Part shown: positions 34,117 to 45,592 of the stretch, in pieces | Layout: the number at the start of each line of letters is the position of its first letter | How positions within the stretch are numbered: position 1 is the first letter of the stretch | Source: Exobasidium rhododendri | Lineage: Eukaryota; Basidiomycota; Exobasidiomycetes; Exobasidiales; Exobasidiaceae | Length of the DNA stretch: 64,000 nt | NCBI GenBank assembly: GCA_026210745.1 | Contig: CP110631.1 | Coordinates: 4,712,001 to 4,776,000, forward strand | Direction: 5' to 3' | Program-made: the position numbers and the translations under genes | Notes under the pieces: model-generated | Databases searched by the model: none | Told to the model about the DNA's origin: nothing | What the model saw: only the letters and a program-made list of their open reading frames with translations

Positions 34117-35556
34117 ATGCTGAGGAGACGACCCCTTTTCGGTGCATTCACGCTGCATAGAAGCATGTCAACAACACCGACTACGGCCATTACTGGTACG
34201 ATGATAGAGGCGGAGGGATCTGCCTCATCTCTTGTGAAAGGAGAAACATTAAGAGAACCAAAGCATTCATCTACTGCTGCTTCTCTCCCGAACAGGCCCG
34301 TGTCTGGACTGATCGGCATACTCAAGCCGAGCGGACGTACCTCCATGTCGCTCCTCGAGACGCTTAAACCTTACCTCGCTCAATCGAGTCTGTTCCAAGT
34401 ACCTCTAGATGAGCAATTGCAGAACAGTCAATTCAAGTCGAGTCGAAAGCGACGTCGGGATACGGATCGATTTGCAGAAGGCAGTAATGGGAAGGTCATG
34501 GCGCCAAAGATTGGACAAGGTGGAACCCTGGATCCGTTAGCTGATGGTGTTCTAGTCTTGGGAATTGGAGCAGGCACGAAGCGATTGCAACAATTCTTGC
34601 ATTGCACAAAGGAATACAAGACTGTCGGATTGCTGGGAACTTCCACACTGTCTTATGATGCAGATGATCCGATCTTACATCGACGAGGTTACGGTCATGT
34701 TGATGCTGACCTTATAAGAAGTATCTTGCCAGGATTCAGTGGGAAGTTCAAACAACTTCCACCACTGTACAGTGCTATACGAATCGAAGGGAAGAGACTC
34801 TTCGATTATGCCAGGGAAGGAAAGGATTTACCTAGACCGATTGAAGGCCGCGATGTAGAGATTACTCACTTGGAGTTGGTGGATTGGAAGGAGGCAGGTC
34901 AGCACGACTTTACAGAACCCACAAAGGAATGCGATGAGGCTGAATTGAAAATCGCAATGAGGGCTAGGAGACTGGCAGGGCTGGAGCCCGCAGAAGAAGG
35001 ACAGGTGGCTGTGGATGGCGAGGGTGAACAGCCAACAAGAAAGGGAGGAGACGAGATAGCGACGACGCAAGACAACGGCTCCGGTAGTGATTCAGTCTCA
35101 ACGATCGACGAAGCAGCGAAGAAGGACGGTCTGGACGCTGATGAAGAGAGCGGAGGAAACAAGAGCACAACGACTCCGAAAGCAGGACCTCCGACATTCA
35201 CCCTTCAAATGACGGTCTCATCTGGCACATACGTTCGAAGTGTCGTGCATGACGTAGGGATAAAGGCAAGGTCGGCAGCTCATGTCGTACGATTGAGTAG
35301 AACCCGACAGGGCAATTGGATATCACCAGAGTACCAATTGAAGGAAGAGGACGATAGGAGCATGCTGAAGAACGCGATTGATTGGGAGACGCTTGTTCGA
35401 GCTGGTGAGGAGTCCCTAGCAAAAGTCAAGCGATCCAAGCTTGGAGGGGACGTGGAGGTAGCGGAGGATGGCGGAGAGGAAGAGGCAAGCGATCCTGATG
35501 CTCTGAGTGCATTCGATCGACTCCTCTTCGATCACATGGAAGTCATCGGCACATAA
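34117..35556 (+). CDS. PUS4: tRNA pseudouridine-55 synthase
   Basis: Isomerises U55 of the T-psi-C loop in cytosolic and mitochondrial tRNAs. Single exon of 479 residues, TruB family. Markers: SGLIGILKPSGRTSMSLLE (KPxGxTS), KIGQGGTLDPLADGVLVLGI with the catalytic Asp in GTLDPLA, KEYKTVGLLGTSTLSYDADD, FKQLPPLYSAIRIEGKRLFD, and SSGTYVRSVVHDVG near the end. Between the catalytic and C-terminal parts lies an acidic, low-complexity insert of about 120 residues (from ECDEAELKI to TPKAGPPTF), longer than in yeast Pus4. The N-terminus MLRRRPLFGAFTLHRS is Arg-rich without acidic residues and could be a mitochondrial presequence, with a second Met (MSTTPTTAITG) as the possible cytosolic start. This matches the dual location known for Pus4. 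Confidence 0.92.
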   Translation: MLRRRPLFGAFTLHRSMSTTPTTAITGTMIEAEGSASSLVKGETLREPKHSSTAASLPNRPVSGLIGILKPSGRTSMSLLETLKPYLAQSSLFQVPLDEQLQNSQFKSSRKRRRDTDRFAEGSNGKVMAPKIGQGGTLDPLADGVLVLGIGAGTKRLQQFLHCTKEYKTVGLLGTSTLSYDADDPILHRRGYGHVDADLIRSILPGFSGKFKQLPPLYSAIRIEGKRLFDYAREGKDLPRPIEGRDVEITHLELVDWKEAGQHDFTEPTKECDEAELKIAMRARRLAGLEPAEEGQVAVDGEGEQPTRKGGDEIATTQDNGSGSDSVSTIDEAAKKDGLDADEESGGNKSTTTPKAGPPTFTLQMTVSSGTYVRSVVHDVGIKARSAAHVVRLSRTRQGNWISPEYQLKEEDDRSMLKNAIDWETLVRAGEESLAKVKRSKLGGDVEVAEDGGEEEASDPDALSAFDRLLFDHMEVIGT

Positions 35557-35660
35557 ACAACTGTCGATTGTGAGTTGGGCTGGACACCCCCACACAAACA
35601 CATACTATAGCAAAATGCAACAAAACAAAACACAACCAGACAAGCATAGCACCACCAGCA

Positions 35661-38600
35661 TCAGCAGCTGGATCGCTTTATGCTCCAGATCTCCAGCTTC
35701 TTGAGACTTCCTTTGAGATTCTGCAGGGGATGAAGAAAGAAGAAATTCAGTATGATGTCTCATTCAAGGGTGCTCCTCTATAGCTCACCTTTCCCGCACG
35801 GAAGCAATTCTCCTCCAGCCAAGTCTCCATCCTCGAGCGGACGTTGCTGAGCTCTTCGGCTACATCCACGCCCTCGCAAGATAAGGACCCCGAGTTTAAG
35901 CAGACACGGAACAGCAAAGTCCACAATTCCACCTGCCAATACCTTCTCAGCGGCTTGTCAATCACCTGAGATCCCTTGTCTTGTATCGTTCCACTCGCAC
36001 TGTCCATCACTTCAATGTACTTTCCAAACAACAGACAATAGGCAATACTGGCAATGCCGTGATAATCGATTTCATACTTCCAGGATTGACTCTGTCGAAT
36101 CTCCACACAGTCGTGAGAATCTGCCTTCCAGTCTGCGACGAAGCGTTGATCAGGGTTGAACTGAGTCAGATCGATAGCCCTTCCAAAGTCGATCAGAGTG
36201 ATGCCCTTTGCAGACCAGCCATTGCTGCCGTCGCGTTGGTATGAATTCGTCCAGGCATTCTCTTTCGCTTCATCCAGTCGCAACAAGCAATTGTCGATCT
36301 TGAGATCACCGTGGAGTAGATGAACAGAGTGCAGCGACTCGACGATCTTGATGATCTCTACCACAAAGAACATGGCCAAGATCTCGTCGATACCAACCGG
36401 TCCGCTGGCTTGACCTACAATGGCAGTGCTAGAGGCGACGCCGGCCTTGACTGAGTTGTTAACAATCTCTAAGAGGGTGCCCTTTTCGCCGTACTCCAGC
36501 AGGAGAAAGCTCTCGTCCTGAAAGCAGAAGAACTTTCGGGCGCAGATGATCGAGGTCAGTTGATTCGGAGAGAGTCGAGCGCGTAGCTGACCCAGGATGT
36601 AGAATTCCCAACGATTGGGTGGCGTTTCCACCTTTATCGCGATCAGTTTCTTCTCATCTTCTTCGTCGTCGTCATCGTCGTCATCGCTATCATCATCGTC
36701 TTGCGGTCCAGAGTCGTCGACGTCGGCGAAGCTTGCGTCTCCATTGATTCCACCTACTACCTTCTTGCTTCTACCGAGTGACGGAGCATCTTCTGCAAGG
36801 AAAACCGCTCCGAATCCTCCCTCGCCGAGCTTCTGTAGTATGTTGAACTGATGATGGGAGATTTCCAGCTTCCAATCCTTGGCCGGCACATTGATGACGT
36901 GACCATTCGCACTGCTGCTCGACGTCCTTCGATGCACCGATTGTGCTTTACGCTGCAAGTCATCCAGTCTCCTCGACTGCGTGTCTTGACAATTCACGTA
37001 ATCAGAAGACGACTCGACAGAGAGAGACAAGTTGGTCAAGATGCTTTCGATCACATTCGCATCAACGGGACAGCATGGGTTCGGCGGCTTTTCCTCCCCT
37101 ACAATGACCAGGCTCGCATCAAAGTCTTCCGCTAGATCAGGCTCTGCTGCTTCGATCGTGTAGCCAGGTGGCATGCGCTGACTCGATTTGTCCTTGTCAC
37201 CAAATTGACTTCCTGCCCAAGTAGATCCACAACCGCCACTCTCGGAAGCGGTGTCGTTCAAGGAGTTGTCCAATAGCTCTTCCTGCCGCGCCTCCCGAGA
37301 TACAGCAAAGGCGTCAACGACTCCTTCCATGTGAACATCTTCGCTCACTTGAGACTGAGCGCGACTCGGCGTGGCGTCATGAGTGCTACGGTCGTGTTGA
37401 GAAGTGATGAACCGGGAAGTCGTGCCAGGCGTCCTCAAGGACGTCGTATACCGTGTGCACTCGGTCGCCTCCGTGATGGGTGACAGAGGTACCATCTCTC
37501 GCATAGGCATGGAACGATAGTTGTATTCTTCCACTTCCGAGTCATCTTCTGACTTCTCCTCCTCCTCCTCCTCCTCCTCCTCCTCCTCCTCCGCCTCCTC
37601 CTCCTCCTCCTCTCTTACTGCTTCTTCCATTCGCTGGGGCAGAGGATTGGTGGCCTTTCTCTCTCCAAAAGCTTTCTTCTCCGGGACGGACTTTTTCTCC
37701 CCGAATGCCTTGCGAATAGGCGTGGCCATCGGAAGAGCTGCTACGCTACGAGGGACCTCTGTGGACGATGAGCAAGCATTGGTCGTAAGCAAAGAAGACC
37801 TGGGAGCAGGCGTAGGGGTAGGCGGTATGGCTTGGTTCTCCTTCAGCATCAGTTCTTCCTCTTCTTCCTCTTCTTCATCCGAGTCGCTCTGCTCGTCGCT
37901 ACTCTCGTCGTCACTGTCAATCATTCCTCTATTGAACATCTCCATCACATCGTCTTGTGCCGCCTTTGTGTACGCAGTAACGGTCGGATCTCTTCGAATC
38001 GTCTTCTCTTTGCGTTGCTTCATCACTGGCAGCCATTTACCCTCGCGATCATCCAGATAGGACCAAGGATCGGCATTGTGGTCCTTGTATCCTATCCTAT
38101 TTGCTTGCAACTCTTCAATACTGACCTCTCCACTCTTCTCCTTCTTGACCTTTCTCTGTCCTGCTTCCTCTACCTTGATGCCAGGGTAAAGTAACTGCAT
38201 CGAAATCGCAAAATTCTCCTTCTTGTGGGCGGAAGACGACGAAACAGTCGACGTCTTCACTTTACTTCCGCTCGCATGCCTCAATGTCGTGCTTGTGGAC
38301 CTCTTTGTAGGAGCTGGAGCGAGATTCCTGGCTTTCTCTTTTTCATCGGCTGCGTCGTAGTAAAGTAAAGGATTGCGTCTTAGACGGTCCGTCTCACTGG
38401 GTTCTTTGCTGACTGACAAAGTCGTGAAGACATCGCCTCCCTTCGTCTTAGCCGGAACATTCTCTTCTTCTCCTTCTTCTTCGTCGCTATCCCTGTACAC
38501 TGCAATCGCTGGCTTTTTTGGCGTGATAGTCTCTCTTTGAGGCAACACTTCCCCCTTCCACTTCTTTGCTTCACTTCCAGTCTCTTGCTTCCTACTTGTC

Positions 38601-39643
38601 GATGTTCCTGCATCCGTCCAACCACCTTTCACCAGAGACTTAGCAAAGACGTCTTCCCCTTCGCTGTCTCGGAAGATACTTGGTTTCGAGCTGTTCTGAG
38701 TCTCCTTTGCTCGAACGTCCTCCAGCCCAGCTCGTCCTCCGACACCTCGAAGCGTGTTGGCACTCATGCTAGTGGATCCCACCTTGTTACCCAACATTGC
38801 CCTCTGTGTCTTTCCCATCGCTTGCTTCAGTGCTGTCTTATACGCTCCTGTGTCACTAGCAGACTGCCCTTCTCGAGACACTATCCTCTTTTGGTATTCC
38901 AGGTATCGCCTCTTCAGCCTATCAAGTGGATGCGCTGATCGGTGAATGCCCATACGATACGTCTCATCGGCCTTGTTGAAGCTGCAAGATAAGGGAAGTA
39001 GATTGTTAGTGAGCTGCGCTTAATCACTTGGGGCCTATCTCAGCCATACACACCTCGACAGCCCTTCATATACTACGGCCAGCTCTTCGTATAGGCTTGC
39101 CAAATTCGCGCCAATCTCATTTGCCAGGAGAAAGTTGTAAATGTCACTAGGGCAATCGACGTTTCTCGCATACAAAATCCACAAACGAAGGTAGCGACTA
39201 TCATTCTGATACTGCGGAGAATCTCTGTACAGCCTTGTACACCTCTCAAGTACAAGTACAAGCTCAGATTCATTCGTTTGACCACTTGGATAGCTATCAA
39301 TGCACCACTTGACGTAGCGACTCCACGCTTCCAATGGATCGTCTGAATCGCCATTCTCTTCGCTAGTGACAATCCTCTCGTATTCCTTCCTTTGCGCCTT
39401 CAAGGCGACCTGTCTTTGACTCAGTGCATTGTTGAGGGCATGAGCCGATCTACCCTTGAGTAAAGGCTGGACGTTCTCCTTTTGCGCCTCGATTGCTTCA
39501 AAGTCGATGACGGGCGTGTGTGATGTCTGTTCACCCGGTGTTCTCATTGGTGTTCGCAGGGCAAATGCCATCTTGTGTGGTGTCTGAGTCGAGCGTGGCG
39601 GACCCATCGGCGTCTCTGGTGGAGCCACCAAGCTATCCGACAT
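35661..39643 (-). CDS. BUB1: Bub1/Mad3-type spindle checkpoint kinase
   Basis: Kinetochore-bound spindle assembly checkpoint kinase. Exons 39643-39054, 38981-35789 and 35720-35661 give 1280 residues. In order: a KEN box at residues 55-57 (EAQKENVQP); the Bub1/Mad3 TPR region (about 75-235, including DPLEAWSRYVKWCIDSYP); a second KEN near 452 (AHKKENFAI); a GLEBS-like Bub3-binding segment right after it (LLYPGIKV ... GEVSIEELQANR); long acidic low-complexity regions, one encoded by GAG repeats; and a C-terminal kinase domain from about 895. Kinase motifs are LGEGGFGAVFLAED, IAIKVETPPNRWEFYIL, HLLHGDLKIDNCLLR and ITLIDFGRAIDL. A poly-Asp insert sits between the Gly loop and the AIK lysine. The last exon (19 codons) is inferred from the GTGAGC donor and resembles the usual Bub1 end (NLKGSLKKLE). 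Confidence 0.9.
37557..37612 (-). repeat. Trinucleotide (GAG)n tract in BUB1 coding sequence
   Basis: Nearly perfect CTC/CTT-type repeats on the plus strand encode an uninterrupted run of Glu in the middle of the Bub1 protein, with one GCG (Ala) interruption. Confidence 0.85.
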
Positions 39644-40300
39644 GATGTGCAAGTCTTACAAGGACGCCAACGTGAAGCAAGCCGACCTCCTGCGCTGCCA
39701 AACCTGTAAGTATCTTGACAGTAAAGTGCATCACTCAAGTATCTTTCTCTCTCTCTTGCCCATTTCACCGATCCACAATTACGCGCCAAAAGCAAACAGG
39801 CGCGCCTACGCACGTGCATGCATTCATCCCTACGGGCATCATGTCGTTGATCTCCCCTCACTGTCTTGTCTTAGGAAGCTTGACTGGACCATGATGCTGA
39901 CACCAATTTAGCCTCTGCTGCGGTGCTATGGCTCATTTCATTGTCCCTGATGATGATGCCGACCCACCACATCAAGCTGACGTCTCCTTGCACTATTGAC
40001 TCTCATATTCTCTATCTGCTGTTCGGATCTTGACCTGTCCGACTCTTGACCGACGCGCACGGTTCGCATTCAGTCGGGCAATTTTGATTTTATTTATACA
40101 ATAGGGAGCCTCCCTTTGCCCCAGCCGCATCCTCACCTAGTCTCGGCAAAGACGCATGACCCTCACCATGGAAACGCTCGAGTTTGGAGAACATCCGTCG
40201 CAGGTGTAAGCTATCGAAAGTCATCGCTCCTTTCTGGCTCGCTTTTTCCAACATTAATATTCAATTCAGCTACCTTTAAATTACACCTTAGAGAGCACCG
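39644..40300. other. Divergent BUB1/hydrolase intergenic region
   Basis: About 660 bases. A CACGTG palindrome lies at 39811-39816 within an alternating GCGC/GTGC stretch about 170 bases before BUB1. An AT-rich segment (TTGATTTTATTTATAC) at about 40083-40100 precedes the hydrolase gene. One 89-codon plus-strand frame (39642-39911) is not supported as a gene. Confidence 0.5.
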
Positions 40301-41539
40301 ATGAGCACTTCTTCGGCAGCTCCGATCAAGCAGAGCTTCAAACTTCCTTGTCGGCAGGGTCAAGACGACACTACGAGACAAGGAGAGTTGCGCATCCTTG
40401 TTTCGAAACCACCGTCAGATGGCAAGGTGGAACGAGTCGTAATCGTATGTCACGGCCATGGTGAGTGTGTGGAGCTTGTGGTTACTACAGAACTCTCCTC
40501 ATCTTGACTTGGTCTACTCGTCGTTATGATCAGATCGCGATGCCGATGTGATCTTCGCTCAAGCAGACAAACACTGTCCCGACAAGAGTTCCACGCTTCT
40601 TGTTGCTCCCTACTTTGTAAGCGGTGCTGTGCCATGCAAGCTGAGGTCACTTTGCTGAGAGGTACTTTACTTTCTCATCAGTACAACGGATTGGACCACA
40701 CCAAGAGTGACCTCTCTGATCATGACAGATCAAGACTACTCATCTGGAAAGGCAATGAGGTAAGATCAGGCTTTTCTTCGATCTTGAAGTGCACAGAGTG
40801 ACTATACCTTACAGCTTCTCTCCAGTGGGCAGAAGGAGGACCAAGTCAAAGCCCCAAAGGAGCCAAAATATCATCGTTCGAAGCCCTCGATGGACTTGTA
40901 GAGTACTACGAGGACAAACAGAGATACCCACTCATGAAGAGGATCATAGTTGGTGAGAAAGGATTGAGCATGACGGAATGACTATCGCTCAGCGCTCTCG
41001 AAAATCTCCAGCCGGCCACAGCCTGGGAGGGCAACTGGTCCAGCGCTACTCAATCTTAGGAGACCATCGCTGCAGTGAGGGAGTCAAATTGTCATATGTT
41101 GTCATGAATGCCAGTACCTTTCTCTATCTTCATCAGGACTACAAGTACAAGTATGGTCTCGCCGGACTCGAGCAAGCATTGTCGCAATACGTCCCAGCCT
41201 TGTCGCCCGTCGAAACACTCTGGCGTCGTCTGAAAGACCGAGATGTATACTACCTGATGGGGACCGAGGATCGAGGCATTGGTGACGAGCGACCCGAGGC
41301 CATGCGACAAGGTTGCGATCGGCAAGAGCGTTTTCGGGCTTGGCTCGCCTTTCTCCAGCAACACGGCGTTTCTACGACCGACACCTCCTTCTATGTTGCG
41401 GGAGTCAGTCACGACGCTGGCCAAATGTGAGTCGCCCAGAGTTGGCTCTATCCATTTACAAGTCACTGAAACATTGTCTCAACCTGAAAGGATCGGCTCT
41501 CCACATGGACAGCATTGCATCTTTCCAACCTCTACATAG
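40301..41539 (+). CDS. Alpha/beta hydrolase, substrate unknown
   Basis: Serine hydrolase fold protein in six exons: 40301-40460, 40534-40616, 40682-40759, 40826-40952, 41012-41426 and 41491-41539, adding to exactly 303 residues. The first core strand and oxyanion region read VERVVIVCHGHDRDADVIF, with the D supplied across intron 1. The nucleophile elbow is rebuilt across intron 4 as IVAGHSLGGQLVQRY (Ser in GHSLGG). YYLMGTEDRGIGDE is the acid region, and the catalytic His is in YVAGVSHDAGQM near the end. No signal peptide is visible, so probably cytosolic. The pattern of a short lidless hydrolase is like fungal proteins of unknown substrate. It converges with the metallothionein gene, leaving about 100 bases between stop codons. 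Confidence 0.82.
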
Positions 41540-41642
41540 CGCTGCCTAGTACCATTTTTATATATGCCTATTACGATGTGTGAAATTGCTACATGTGATC
41601 GATTGTGATGCCGACGAGGAGGATGCTGGAGGAAATGCTTGC

Positions 41643-41961
41643 TCACGCCACTACCTTGTCGCTGCATTTGCAAACTTGGCAATCGCATCCATCTGGCTTG
41701 GAGTCACAGTTGCATGACTTGACCTTTTCACCGCTCTCGACCTTTCCACACTGCGATCAGAGTAAAATTAAGGTCAGACATGGGGATTGTGTGTTGAGGT
41801 CAACCTTTTACTTCGACACCCACCTTGCATTGTGCACCGCAGCCACACTTTCCACTCTCGGAGTTCTTTGCACAGGTGCACTAACAAGTCAGAAGCAAGA
41901 GAGGCAGGAAGATGTCAGTGCGATGTGGCGTGAGGAGTGCGACACCCTAACTCACAGTCAT
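41643..41961 (-). CDS. Metallothionein, 56 residues, 12 cysteines
   Basis: Small cytosolic Cys-rich protein expected to chelate copper, zinc or cadmium. Three exons: 41961-41956 (only ATG ACT), 41880-41824 and 41750-41643. The joined frame is 56 residues and starts MTCTCAKNSESGKCGCGAQC. All 12 Cys are in C-x-C or C-x-x-C spacing (positions 3, 5, 14, 16, 20, 22, 34, 36, 43, 45, 48, 50), in an N-terminal cluster of six and a C-terminal cluster of six separated by a Lys/Glu spacer. The C20-x-C22 pair is created by splicing, which supports intron 2. All junctions are GT-AG. A TATTTAA element lies about 135 bases upstream (42093-42099). The gene is too short for ordinary open-frame searches. Metal specificity cannot be read from sequence. 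Confidence 0.85.
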
Positions 41962-42092
41962 GTTACGATTCGATTGATCTGGTGTATGGTCGTGGTGGTG
42001 AATTGGTTGTGCGAGGGAGCTCGTTGTTAGTTTTCGATGTAGTGGCGAGAAGGATGTTGATGAGCGTCGTGATGTCAAACGACAATTGCCTC

Positions 42093-42099
42093 TTAAATA
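42093..42099 (-). promoter_or_regulatory. TATA-like element of the metallothionein gene
   Basis: Minus-strand TATTTAA about 132-138 bases upstream of the metallothionein ATG. Metal-inducible genes usually have TATA-type promoters. The TGACGCAT-like sequence at about 42153-42161 further upstream resembles a bZIP half-site; both are inferences. Confidence 0.35.
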
Positions 42100-43123
42100 C
42101 GTTTGATCAACGGGGTTCGCACATGACTTTGCAGGCATACGAAAAGTAGAGATGCGTCATTTTAGCACAGTGCTCTCGTGCCCGAGCGCTCTGACTGTCA
42201 GGAGATTCACGCGCCCCAAGAAGGCACTTGCGCTGTCAGACCTTTTCAGTCCTAACCAAGCGAAAAATAAAGAGGCTCGAGCCCGGAAGGCGAAAATGCC
42301 TCATTAATAATGTATACTAGTGTTACTGTGGTCTTAATAACTCTCTTCGCCCCTTATTTAGACTGAAGCACCGGGAGCGGCCAGTCGCATTAATCGCTCA
42401 CCGGCTGAAGTGAGCAAAAAGATCCTCCCCCCCCCCTTCAAGGGTCAGACTGGTGCGCCCAGGGTAATTCTTCAAAGGTAAGATCAGATCATTCGATTCG
42501 ATAGGAGATGAAAGGCACTGATACGCGATCAGGTAGTCTTCCCTCTCATCAGGCATAGGATTTGCTGCCATGTATCAGCGTAGCAGACACAAAGAGCGAC
42601 ATTATTTCCTCGTCTTTCGTACTCGTGTGCTAGATATTGTGACAGATAGGTCGAGACCACCGCAGCGCCAGGACAAGTCGACCACATGCACCCAGAGGCA
42701 AGAGCTCCTTGAGGTAGGGAATACTACTATACGTCTACAAGCTCCTCCACACACTTGCGAGAAGGCTCGAGACTTCTCTGCTTTAGCGACTGCACTCACG
42801 AGGTCACATCTTGCCCCCCCCCCCTTTGTCCTCCTCTCTTCCACTCTTGCCGTTTACGATTTGAATACTCTCCCTGATCCTTATCGCAGAAGATAGATGC
42901 CGCGGGAAAAGAGGAGAAAGTTCCCGCTTCGATTCCGCAATCAATATGACGCTAGTGAATACGGGACGCATGGAAGGATGTCATCCCCCCCTCTTCTCTC
43001 TCAGTACTCTATCTGACGACACTCCCTGGTAGATATAAAGACGTCAGCGAAAGAGAGATAAGGAAGGCAGGCTCCTCTGCATCGCTTCACCTCTCCTGAT
43101 CAGCGCTCATTTTCACCTCATAG
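42100..43123. other. Intergenic region between metallothionein and carboxypeptidase
   Basis: About 1 kb containing two divergent promoters. Runs of C occur near 42427 and 42815. Overlapping frames of 80-108 codons at 42570-42896 on both strands have no domain. The last 100 bases before the carboxypeptidase ATG have a possible TATA-like AGATATAAAG at about 43031-43040. Confidence 0.45.
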
Positions 43124-45355
43124 ATGAAGTTCTTACGTCCCGCTTCTGCTGCCCTGGGACTAGCTCTCACCCTCACTTCAACATGCTTGGCTCAGTTTGT
43201 CCCAGCACCGGACGATCTGATACACAAGAAGGGGTATGCGGACATCACCGTCCGCTACAAGGAAGTGCCCTCTGGTATCTGTGAAAGTGTCGAAGGCGTC
43301 AAGAGCTATTCCGGGTATGCCGACGTAGGTCAAGATGAACACCTCTTCTTCTGGTTCTTTGAGACCAGGCATGGGGACCCCAAGGACGCTGATCTTAGCA
43401 TCTGGGTGAATGGGGGCCCAGGCAGCAGTCAGTATAGTCGCGGGCGACAAGATGAACGAGAGATAATCGACGGGCACTGACTATTCTTTCGGCATTCCTT
43501 CAGGCTCCATGATCGGGCTCTTCCAGGAACATGGACCCTGTGGTTACAAGGACGGCGAGACGTACTTCAATCCGCACTCCTGGAATAATGTGTCCAACAT
43601 GCTCTACATGTGAGTGGTGCCAGGAAACGTGGTGTGAGGGGGAGGGTGAAGGAAAGAATGAGTGTCTGCTTACATTGTCATGCGCACTTCTTGTTCAACT
43701 CATACAACAGCGACCAGCCTGTCGGAGTGGGCTTCTCGTATGCGAGAGCCGTACCTGGCTACACAAATCCAAACTACGGCTCCAATACGGTCGTCCTTCC
43801 CAGTGAAGAGTGCACCGACTATGCAGAGCCCTACGGGACATGTGGAACGTACTCCCTTCCGGATGTCACCACTACTGCCAACACGACGCAAGGTGCTGCC
43901 CCTAACTTTTGGAAGGCCATTCAAGGGTTCATGGGCGCCTTCCCTCAATACTCACGCAATGAAATCCACTTCACTTCTGAGTCGTACGGCGGTCACTACG
44001 CTCCCGTCTTCAGCGAATACTTCCTGGAGCAAAACGCCAAGAACATACAGGGGGCGCACAAGATCGTGCTGAAGAGTGTGACGATCAACAACGGATGGTG
44101 CGTTCTGTCTCTTACAGCAATGCATGACTGAAGCGCAAATAATCTGACCTCTCCTTCCTCCTTTCTCCCCCTTCTTTATGTCTCTCTCGTCGTGACATGC
44201 GCCCATCACAGGTACGATCCTGCCATACAATACCAAGCGTACTACAACTACACTGTAAGCCCCGGCAACACCTTCGACTATTCGCCATTCAACGAGACGA
44301 CTCAAGACGAGCTGTACAACAATCTCTACGGGCCAGGCAACTGTGTCGACCAGATCAAACAATGCGCTCTTACCGGACGAAACGACGTCTGCTCTATCGC
44401 TGACAATTTCTGTGCAAATTATGTCGAGAACGTCTTCGATGTGGTCACCGGACGGGATGAGTGTGAGTAGTCGTGGCGCCTCCTTTGTAGTGGGCTGTGT
44501 AGTGGGCTGTGAGCATCTTACACAGATCCTTCACATGGGACCAATCTTTGGACCGCATCAGACGACGTTCGTGAATTGGAGCCTGATCCGTTCCCATACA
44601 GCGACTACATTGCCTACCTCAACACACCCAAAGTACAAGAGGCGATTGGTGCGTATGTGAACTATACAGAGTCGAGCAATCTCGTCGGTTCTGCGTATGG
44701 GACAACAGGGGACGATGGCAGAGAAAGTCTGACGATCGAGAAGATCCGTCTTTTGCTGCGGTCGAACATCACTGTGACTCTTTGGGCAGGCGATGCAGAC
44801 TACAACTGTAATTGGCTGGGAGGGGAAGCAGTAGCGAGTGAGATCAATCATCACGGCTACTCGACCGCTGGCTACACGAATATCAAGACTAGCGATGGTG
44901 TCACAGTGAGTGCAAGTGCGCGCTCTCCAAGAGTCTCTAGTTATAGCTATCTCTCAAACTCTGATACGATCGATTCCATCGAAAAATCCCGCCGCTCTAC
45001 CCATTCTCTCCCACCATAACTTTCCCTCGGCCCTTTCCAGCACGGCCAAACAAAGCAAAGTGGACTATTTTCCTTTTCGAGAATCTACGAGAGCGGCCAC
45101 GAGGTGCCCTTCTATCAGCCCCTCGCCGCTCTAGAAGTCTTTCACCGTTCCATCACAGGAAGGGACATCGCTACCGGGAAGACTGTCATCTCAAAGGGGT
45201 ATACGACTAAAGGTTCCAAGCAATCTACTTATATGGAAGGCAACAGTACTATTTCGCCCGACGTACTTCCCTCCAATGCAACGTACAGTACTACCACAGG
45301 TGCGCCAAGTCGTTCTCAAAGGAGGAGAAAGAGCGTCAAGTTTCGTCCGCAGTGA
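43124..45355 (+). CDS. Secreted serine carboxypeptidase (S10 family)
   Basis: Removes C-terminal residues from peptides; secreted or vacuolar. Six exons: 43124-43427, 43504-43609, 43711-44097, 44212-44462, 44526-44905 and 45041-45355, adding to exactly 580 residues. A signal peptide is clear at residues 1-23 ([15 protein letters not shown]). S10 motifs are [17 protein letters not shown] (joined across intron 1), [11 protein letters not shown], the nucleophile serine in [12 protein letters not shown], the catalytic Asp in [13 protein letters not shown] and the catalytic His in [12 protein letters not shown]. Several NxS/T glycosylation sites occur. The C-terminal tail is basic and Ser/Thr-rich ([12 protein letters not shown]), which is unusual for a secreted enzyme and might be processed. 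Substrate preference is not predictable here. Confidence 0.93.
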
Positions 45356-45592
45356 CGAGATTCAAATCGTACGAGCACGCCGAACGATGAGCTGTAAATT
45401 TTTGTGACCGCCTACAGAAAGAAGACACTGTATAGGAAACGTTGCAGTCTAGCATCGTGCATCTGCCATCAATTTCGATAGATTGTCTCCGTGATACATG
45501 ACAGAAACCTAGACACAAGCCGCAAGAAAAAGACTGCCTGCTCTTCTTTTCCTACCTCCTTTTTCTGTTGAGAAGTGTCCACTTTTCCTTAC

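Noticed and set aside
42570-42896. Overlapping open frames on both strands between metallothionein and carboxypeptidase.
   Set aside because: Mirror frames with low-complexity translation are typical of chance; no start context or domain.
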